Source: Agromyces sp. Marseille-P2726 (GTDB lineage Bacteria; Actinomycetota; Actinomycetes; Actinomycetales; Microbacteriaceae). From it: a stretch of 64,000 nucleotides of DNA. Position numbers and translations under genes: made by a program. The notes below the pieces were generated by a model. That model had not been told where the DNA came from. It did not search any database and worked only from the letters and a program-made list of their open reading frames with translations. How positions within the stretch are numbered: position 1 is the stretch's first letter; each line of letters opens with the position of its first letter. The stretch covers positions 1 to 64,000 of the forward strand of contig NZ_CADDWM010000004.1 of assembly GCF_902809835.1 (NCBI RefSeq). Reading direction: 5' to 3'. Of this stretch, positions 58,936 to 64,000 are shown in pieces.

Positions 58936-59684
58936 TCCGCGTGCTCGTGGTCGACGACCAGGCCCTGGTGCGCGGCGGGTTCCGCACGATCCTCGACTCG
59001 GAGGACGGCATCGAGGTCGTCGGCGAGGCCGAGAACGGTGAGGAGGCGATCGCGCAGGTCGCCGAGCTGCGTCCCGACGTCGTCTGCATGGACGTGCAGA
59101 TGCCCGGCATGGACGGCCTCGAGGCGACGCGGCGCATCACCGCGAGCGCAGGGGATGCGGCATCCCGACCCGCAGTGCTCGTGCTCACGACCTTCAACCG
59201 CGAGGATTACCTGTTCTCGGCGCTCGAGGCCGGAGCGAGCGGCTTCCTGTTGAAGAACTCGAGCCCCGAGCAGCTCATCGAGGCGGTGCAGGTCGTCGCA
59301 CGCGGCGACGCACTGCTGTCTCCCGATGTCACGCGGCGGGTCATCGAGGCGGTGGCGGCGCGCCCTGGGGTCGGCGCTCGCGCTGTGGATGCTGCGGGTC
59401 CAGGAGCTGGCGATGCTGCGGATCGAGGAGCGACCGGCGAAACCGGACGCGTCTCGAGAACCGACCCGACCCCCGAACTCGCCACCCTCACCGATCGCGA
59501 GCGCGAGGTACTCGAGTTCCTGGCCGAGGGCCTGTCGAATGCCGAGATCGCCGAGCGCATGTGGGTCGGCGAGGCCACCGTGAAGACGCACGTCTCGAAG
59601 GTGCTCATGAAGCTCGGCCTGCGCGATCGCGTGCACGCCGTGGTCTATGCGTACGAGAACGGGGTCGTGCGTCCGTCGGCGTGA
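58932..59684 (+). CDS. NarL/LuxR-type response regulator with a repeat-derived linker
   Basis: 250-residue regulator. Receiver domain residues 1-120: phospho-acceptor Asp54 in VCMDVQMPGMDG and Lys108 in GASGFLLKNSSP. The LuxR helix-turn-helix starts about 182 (LATLTDREREVLEFLAEGLS, EIAERMWVGEATVKTHVSKV). Residues about 150-177 (AVDAAGPGAGDAADRGATGE then TGRVSRTDP) are encoded by a palindromic repeat copy at 59388-59463 and lengthen the linker. Partner of the kinase immediately upstream. Confidence 0.92.
   Translation: MIRVLVVDDQALVRGGFRTILDSEDGIEVVGEAENGEEAIAQVAELRPDVVCMDVQMPGMDGLEATRRITASAGDAASRPAVLVLTTFNREDYLFSALEAGASGFLLKNSSPEQLIEAVQVVARGDALLSPDVTRRVIEAVAARPGVGARAVDAAGPGAGDAADRGATGETGRVSRTDPTPELATLTDREREVLEFLAEGLSNAEIAERMWVGEATVKTHVSKVLMKLGLRDRVHAVVYAYENGVVRPSA
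59388..59463. repeat. Palindromic repeat, in-frame copy K (response-regulator linker)
   Basis: GATGCTGCGGGTCCAGGAG and GATGCTGCGGATCGAGGAG are direct half-copies at 59388 and 59412. The second continues GCGACCGGCGAAACCGG, then CGCGTCTCGAGAACC. The block sits exactly between the receiver and HTH domains and is open in the regulator frame. Confidence 0.75.
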
Positions 59685-59794
59685 GAATGACTTCGAACGG
59701 CACCGGGCTGACGGCTGCGCGAAGCCTGCCCGCTTGGCATACTGGGCCGCATGAGCATGTCGACGACGCATGCCCACGCCGATGGAGGACTCCC

Positions 59795-60142
59795 GTGGCC
59801 GACCTCACCGAACTCGCCCGCACACACCTGGAGGCCGCCCTCGCCACCGAGCACGGCCGCAGCGCCGAACTCATCCTCCGCGACGGTCCGCTCCGCCAGT
59901 CGATCATCGCGCTCCGGGCGGGCGTCGAGCTCAACGAGCACAATTCGCCCGACGCTGCCAGCCTGCAGGTGCTCGAGGGGCGGGTTCGCGTCACCGGACA
60001 GGACCCCGCCGAGATCGACGCCGGCCGCGTCGAGATCCTGACCCACCGCCGGCACGGGGTCGTCGCGCTCGACGATTCCGTGTTCCTCCTCACCGCGGTG
60101 ACGGGCATCGGCGTCACCGGCGGGCCCGAGCGCGCTCGCTGA
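59795..60142 (+). CDS. Cupin-like small protein
   Basis: 115 residues, start GTG 59795 (MADLTELARTHLEAALATEH), 8 bases after ATGGAGGAC. The beta-rich core fits a small cupin barrel: LRQSIIALRAGVELNEHNSP, SLQVLEGRVRVTGQDPAEID and VEILTHRRHGVVALDDSVFL. A longer upstream frame exists but is antisense-like. The His/Glu ligands of a classical cupin are partly present (NEHNS). Substrate unknown; it may bind a metal or small molecule. Confidence 0.75.
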   Translation: MADLTELARTHLEAALATEHGRSAELILRDGPLRQSIIALRAGVELNEHNSPDAASLQVLEGRVRVTGQDPAEIDAGRVEILTHRRHGVVALDDSVFLLTAVTGIGVTGGPERAR

Positions 60143-60178
60143 CCGGGCAGCCACTGGTCGACCCAGCGCCGGCCGGGA

Positions 60179-61069
60179 TCAACTCGCCGTTGCCGACCGC
60201 ACGCCCGCGCTTCGCAGCGCCTCGCGCGCGGCGGCGATCGCCGGGTTGGCCTCGCTGCCGGTCCGGAGCGCGAGGCGGATGGTCCGCGCACCTCCGCTCG
60301 GTGACACGGCGCAACCGCCGGATTCCTCGGCGATGAGCGCGGGCAGGAATGCGACGACGTCGCCACGAGCCGCCAATCGCGCGTGCAGGAGCACATCGGT
60401 CGATTCGACGGCGACACGCGGCTCGAAGCCGGCCGTGCGGCAGGTCGCCACCGCCCAGTCCCTCGACCGTGTCCCCGGGGGCTCCATCGCCCAACGTGCT
60501 CCGGCGAGGTCGGCGAGCCGGCGCGGTCCACGCGAGCCGGCAGCCGTCGCGATGAGCATCGGGTCGTCGAGCAGGTGCTCCGTGCGGACGTTCGTGATCG
60601 GCGCGACGGGCGCCCCCGGGTACTCCTCGTAGAGCACGAGGTCGACGTCGCGCGCTAGCAACGCAGGCAGCCCGTGCTCCGCGTGCACGTGGCGGAAGGT
60701 GACGTCCACGTGCTGGTGCGCGGCGGCCAGCCGATCGAGGGCGGACGGCACGATGGTGTGCGCCGCGGACTGGAACGTCGCGAGGCGCACGTGCCCCGAG
60801 ACATCCGTTCGACTCGCGGCGATCGCCGCCTCCGCCTGTTCGAGCTCGAGGAGCACGCGTTCGGTGTGCGCGACGAGGAGCTCTGCGGCATCCGTCAACC
60901 TGACCCGGCGTCCGACGGGCTCGAGCACCGGCACCCCCACCTCGCGTTCGAGGATCGCGAGCTGGTGCGAGATCGCCGACGCACTGTACCCGAGCGCCTC
61001 GCCGACCGCCGCGAGCGTGCCTCGGTGCTTCAGCTCGCGGAGCAGCCGAAGACGATGCAGGTCGTACAT
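60179..61069 (-). CDS. LysR-family regulator, divergent from the hydrolase operon
   Basis: 296 residues. DNA-binding domain about 2-62 (LRLLRELKHRGTLAAVGEAL, then YSASAISHQLAILEREVGVP); the effector domain holds ATFQSAAHTIVPSALDRLAA. It shares an 83-bp region with the plus-strand hydrolase gene at 61153, so it is a natural regulator of that operon. That region contains TTCGAAATAGTGCAGGTG and TGCTATCGATCGATGG, AT-richer than the surroundings, but I cannot fix a consensus operator. Confidence 0.9.
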   Translation of the reverse strand: MYDLHRLRLLRELKHRGTLAAVGEALGYSASAISHQLAILEREVGVPVLEPVGRRVRLTDAAELLVAHTERVLLELEQAEAAIAASRTDVSGHVRLATFQSAAHTIVPSALDRLAAAHQHVDVTFRHVHAEHGLPALLARDVDLVLYEEYPGAPVAPITNVRTEHLLDDPMLIATAAGSRGPRRLADLAGARWAMEPPGTRSRDWAVATCRTAGFEPRVAVESTDVLLHARLAARGDVVAFLPALIAEESGGCAVSPSGGARTIRLALRTGSEANPAIAAAREALRSAGVRSATAS

Positions 61070-61152
61070 CAGGTGACCATTCGAAATAGTGCAGGTGTAC
61101 TGGTGAGAATCATGCTATCGATCGATGGGTGGATGGCGCCTAACGTCGAGGC

Positions 61153-62448
61153 ATGACCGAAACCCTTTCCGCCGGCTCGCGCACGCGCACGCTGGCCATC
61201 GATGCCGATCGGCTCTGGGCGTCGCTCATGGAGCTGGCACAGATCGGCGCGTACACGGATGCCGCGACCGGCCTCGTCGGCGTCGACCGGCTGTCGCTCA
61301 CCGACGACGACGCCGAGGGACGGCGGCTGCTCGTCCGTTGGATGGAGGAGGCCGGCCTCGAGGTGACCATCGACGAGATGGGGTCCATCTTCGGTCGCCG
61401 CGATGGCAGCGAGCCCGACCTCGCGCCGGTGATGGCCGGCTCGCACATCGACAGCGTCGCCACCGCTGGCGCATTCGACGGATGCCTCGGGGTGCTCGGT
61501 GCCCTCGGGGTCGTTCGCAGCCTCGACGACGCCGGCGTCACGACACGGCGTCCACTCGTGATCGCCGCGTTCACCGAGGAGGAGGGCGTGCGGTTCGGCA
61601 CGGACATGTTGGGCTCGGCGGTCGCAGCCGGGCGGCTCAGCCTCGAGTACGCGTACGAGCTGGTCGACGCGCGGGGGCTCCGGTTCGGCGACGAGCTCGC
61701 GCGCATCGGGTTCAGGGGCGAACGTGCGGTGCGCTTGGAACCGCCGCACGCCTACGTCGAGTGTCACATCGAGCAGGGCCCGGTGCTCGCGCAGCAGGGC
61801 TACGCGGTCGGGGTGGTGACGGGCGTGCAGGCGATCTCGTGGCAGCGAGTCACGATCCACGGGCGGGCGGCGCACGCCGGCACCACGCCCACCGAGCTGC
61901 GGGTCGACGCCGGCCTGGCGGCCGCGCAGGTGATCGTGCGCATCCGCGAGATGGTCGACTCGGGGCACTACGGACGGCTCCGCGGAACCGTCGGCCACGT
62001 GAGCACGTCCCCCGGGCTGCCGAGCGTCGTGCCCGACCGCGCCGAGCTCACCGTCGACCTTCGCAACCCCGACGACGGGCACATGGCCGCGGCCGAAGCC
62101 GACCTGGCCGCGTTCCTCGCGTCACTGCCCGAGCAGCAGCCTGGGCTGCGCGTGGAGACGAGGCGCATGGCGAAGACGGCGCGCGTCCCGTTCGCGGCAT
62201 CCGTTCAAGATGCGATATCGGATGCCGCGGCCGACCTCGGCATCCCGACGATGCGCCTCATGTCGGGCGCCGGTCACGACGCGCAGGAGATCGCCGCGAT
62301 CGCCCCGACCGCGATGGTCTTCGTGCGCGGACAGTACGACGGCATCAGCCACAATCCGCGCGAGTTCTCCACGCCCGAGGACTGCGCCGCCGGGATCTCG
62401 GTGCTCGGCACGACGCTCCTGCGCCTCGCCGAGGAGGCCGACGCATGA
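61153..62448 (+). CDS. Zn-dependent amidohydrolase (allantoate amidohydrolase / N-carbamoyl-L-amino acid hydrolase family)
   Basis: M20-family carbamoyl/ureido hydrolase of 431 residues. Metal-site blocks: MAGSHIDSVATAGAFDGCLG (His/Asp), AAFTEEEGVRFGTDMLGSAV (Glu pair), VECHIEQGPVLAQQGYAVGV, and the dimerisation segment RAAHAGTTPTELRVDA. C-terminal GAGHDAQEIAAIAPTAMVFV supplies the last metal His. Start ATG 61153 with MTETLSAGSRTRT. The product would be an amine plus CO2 and ammonia from a ureido or carbamoyl substrate. The following ammonia-lyase suggests 3-ureido-alanine-like substrates; this is inference. Confidence 0.9.
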   Translation: MTETLSAGSRTRTLAIDADRLWASLMELAQIGAYTDAATGLVGVDRLSLTDDDAEGRRLLVRWMEEAGLEVTIDEMGSIFGRRDGSEPDLAPVMAGSHIDSVATAGAFDGCLGVLGALGVVRSLDDAGVTTRRPLVIAAFTEEEGVRFGTDMLGSAVAAGRLSLEYAYELVDARGLRFGDELARIGFRGERAVRLEPPHAYVECHIEQGPVLAQQGYAVGVVTGVQAISWQRVTIHGRAAHAGTTPTELRVDAGLAAAQVIVRIREMVDSGHYGRLRGTVGHVSTSPGLPSVVPDRAELTVDLRNPDDGHMAAAEADLAAFLASLPEQQPGLRVETRRMAKTARVPFAASVQDAISDAAADLGIPTMRLMSGAGHDAQEIAAIAPTAMVFVRGQYDGISHNPREFSTPEDCAAGISVLGTTLLRLAEEADA

Positions 62449-63554
62449 GCGCGCCGTACTGGAAGCCGGCCGCACGCGCGTGGCGCACCGACAGCCCGAG
62501 TGGCGTGGTCGAGTTCCACCGCAGCCTGCCCGGCTACGGCCCGACGCCGCTGGTCGAGGTGTCCGACCTCGCGGTCGAGCTGGGCGTGGGCCGGGTGTTC
62601 GTGAAGGACGAGAGCTCGCGGCTGGGGCTGCCGGCGTTCAAGATCCTCGGGGCCGCCTACGCGATCTCCCGGGCGCTCTCGGCGCGGGTCGGCTCCCCCG
62701 ATCGCGCGCTGCCGCTCGACGACCTGCGTGAAGCGCTCTCCGCCGACCGGCCGGTTCCGCTCGTCGCGGCCACCGACGGCAACCACGGGCGGGCCGTGGC
62801 CCACACCGCACGGCTGCTCGGACTGCCGGCGCAGATCTGGTTCCCCGACACGCTCAGCGCCGAAGCGAAGGAGGCGATCGCCGACGAGGGCGCCGAGACC
62901 GTCGAGCTCGCGATTCCCTACGACGACGTGGTCGCCGCGGCCAGGCGGGCCGCGGAACACACGGGAACGGGCGCGGTGCTGATCCAGGACACCGCATGGC
63001 CCGGTTACGCGCAGGTGCCGCAGTGGATCGTCGACGGCTACTCCACCCTGTTCGAGGAGGCCGACGCCCAACTCGCCGCAGCCGGCGTCGACGAGGCCGG
63101 CCTCGTCGCGGTTCCCGTGGGGGTCGGATCGCTCGCGCAGGCCGCGGTGCACCACTACCGCTCGGCCGAGCCTGCGCCCATCGTGCTGAGCGTCGAAGCC
63201 GAGGCAGCGCCGCCGATCATCGAGTCGCTCCATGCCGGCAGGCTCGTCAGCGTGCGCACCAGCTACACGGTCATGTCGGGCCTCAACTGCGGCACGCCGT
63301 CGGACATTGCCTGGCCGGTGCTGGCGGCTGGCCTCGATGCAGCCGTCACGGTCGGCGAGGAGGAGGCGGTCCGAGCGGTGCACGACCTCGAGGCACTCGG
63401 CATCGACTCCGGTCCGTGCGGGGCCGCGACACTCGCGGGAGTGCGCGCACTGCTCGCCGACGCTCGGCCCCGCGACGACCTCGGACCCGATGCGACCGTG
63501 CTGCTGCTCTCGACCGAGGGCCGGCTCGCCAATCCGCTTCCCGCAGGACGATGA
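62445..63554 (+). CDS. 2,3-diaminopropionate ammonia-lyase
   Basis: Fold-type II PLP enzyme of 369 residues that converts 2,3-diaminopropionate to pyruvate and ammonia. The Schiff-base Lys is about residue 66 in GLPAFKILGAAYAI; the phosphate-binding ATDGNHGRAVA and the Ser-loop VPVGVGSLAQAAV are present, as is MSGLNCGTPSDIAWPVL near the end. Start ATG 62445 overlaps the hydrolase stop by 4 bp. The DpaL family is the closest reading; threonine dehydratase-like relatives are the alternative. Confidence 0.87.
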   Translation: MSAPYWKPAARAWRTDSPSGVVEFHRSLPGYGPTPLVEVSDLAVELGVGRVFVKDESSRLGLPAFKILGAAYAISRALSARVGSPDRALPLDDLREALSADRPVPLVAATDGNHGRAVAHTARLLGLPAQIWFPDTLSAEAKEAIADEGAETVELAIPYDDVVAAARRAAEHTGTGAVLIQDTAWPGYAQVPQWIVDGYSTLFEEADAQLAAAGVDEAGLVAVPVGVGSLAQAAVHHYRSAEPAPIVLSVEAEAAPPIIESLHAGRLVSVRTSYTVMSGLNCGTPSDIAWPVLAAGLDAAVTVGEEEAVRAVHDLEALGIDSGPCGAATLAGVRALLADARPRDDLGPDATVLLLSTEGRLANPLPAGR

Positions 63555-64000
63555 GTTCGCCTGCCCCCGAAGAGGTCGAGCTGCTCCGCCGACTCATCGC
63601 CATCGACTCGGTCAACCCGGCACTCGTCGCCGGCGGCGCAGGCGAGGCCGACATCGCAGACGCAGTCACCGGGTGGCTCGCCGAGTGCGGATTCGAGTGC
63701 CGCCGTCTCGAGGCGACGCCCGGTCGCCCGTCCGTCATCGCCGTCGCCCGTGGCGCCGGCGGCGGGCGAAGCCTCATGCTCAACGGTCACCTCGACACCG
63801 TCTCGCTGGCGAGCTACGAGGGCGACGGCCTCGAGCCCGTGCTCCGCGACGGGACCCTCCACGGCCGAGGCGCCTACGACATGAAGTCCGGCCTCGCCGC
63901 GATGATAGTCGCCGCGGCCCGCGCGCACCGCGAGCCGCACCGCGGCGACGTCGTGCTCGCGCTCGTCGCCGACGAGGAGCACGGCAGCCTCGGCACCGAG
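63551..64000 (+). CDS. M20-family metallopeptidase/deacylase, N-terminal part (runs off right edge)
   Basis: 150 codons are visible from ATG 63551, which overlaps the ammonia-lyase stop by 4 bp. The protein begins MSSPAPEEVELLRRLIAID. The ArgE/DapE-type metal motif is SLMLNGHLDTV (His and Asp), followed by HGRGAYDMKSGLAAM (Asp) and VLALVADEEHGSLGTE (Glu pair), so the conserved N-terminal half is complete. It is a probable deacylase that would release the amino acid for the upstream enzymes. C-terminus and stop are outside the window. Confidence 0.9.
   Translation, partial: MSSPAPEEVELLRRLIAIDSVNPALVAGGAGEADIADAVTGWLAECGFECRRLEATPGRPSVIAVARGAGGGRSLMLNGHLDTVSLASYEGDGLEPVLRDGTLHGRGAYDMKSGLAAMIVAAARAHREPHRGDVVLALVADEEHGSLGTE

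Overview
The window is one 64-kb stretch of very GC-rich chromosomal DNA with dense, short-spaced genes, ATGA/GTGA start-stop overlaps, coenzyme F420 genes, an EF-G2 paralogue, MocR and LysR regulators, cell-wall-binding repeats and no outer-membrane genes. It fits a high-GC actinobacterium, most likely Microbacteriaceae (Agromyces-like). The family assignment is inference from gene content; no 16S or tRNA gene is present. No rRNA, tRNA, CRISPR array, transposase gene or phage module was seen, and no stretch of more than about 300 bases lacks a gene.

Layout: (a) 1-5.1 kb: pyrE, a LysR regulator, a GNAT protein, an enoyl-CoA hydratase relative and a CinA-type amidohydrolase. (b) 5.1-17.2 kb: a nine-gene minus-strand operon for reductive pyrimidine catabolism (beta-ureidopropionase, dihydropyrimidinase, an LLM flavin/F420 oxidoreductase, a four-gene NMT1-type ABC importer, a class III aminotransferase, methylmalonate-semialdehyde dehydrogenase) with a divergent MocR-type regulator. 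(c) 17.2-20.6 kb: a lower-GC AAA ATPase and EF-G2. (d) 20.7-26.4 kb: cofD and the three-gene putative F420-0 ABC transporter. (e) 26.7-31.9 kb: a LolA-like protein with an ABC exporter, and a gamma-glutamyltransferase. (f) 32.0-35.8 kb: a second F420 cluster, cofE-LLM-cofC-fgd, in which fgd is split by sequencing-adapter sequence. (g) 35.9-42.4 kb: membrane and wall proteins, exonuclease III, a Ser/Thr kinase with a partner lipoprotein, an SDR. (h) 43.1-46.3 kb: a sulfonate/taurine-type ABC importer. (i) 46.4-57.5 kb: membrane proteins, an L,D-transpeptidase-like protein with an AGNRAV motif, DUF6421, an SDR, an MFS carrier, SulP plus a UBP zinc finger. (j) 57.6-64 kb: a NarL-type two-component system, a cupin, a LysR regulator and a divergent hydrolase / diaminopropionate ammonia-lyase / M20 peptidase operon that runs off the right edge.

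Two observations stand out. First, a family of palindromic repeats (half-element GGTCGAGGAG, short GC-rich hairpin, GTCTCGAGAC; whole elements about 85-170 bp) occurs at eleven places. Six lie between genes, with one of these also reaching the last codons of cofE. Five lie in frame inside protein genes: three ABC permease N-termini, the middle of cofC, and the interdomain linker of a response regulator. Second, 32724-32799 matches the layout of an Illumina Nextera adapter read-through (P7, 8-nt index, read-2 adapter, mosaic end), so the break in fgd is an assembly artefact and not biology. The F420 genes, the LLM enzymes and the pyrimidine operon together suggest deazaflavin-dependent redox chemistry feeding nucleobase catabolism; that link is inference.
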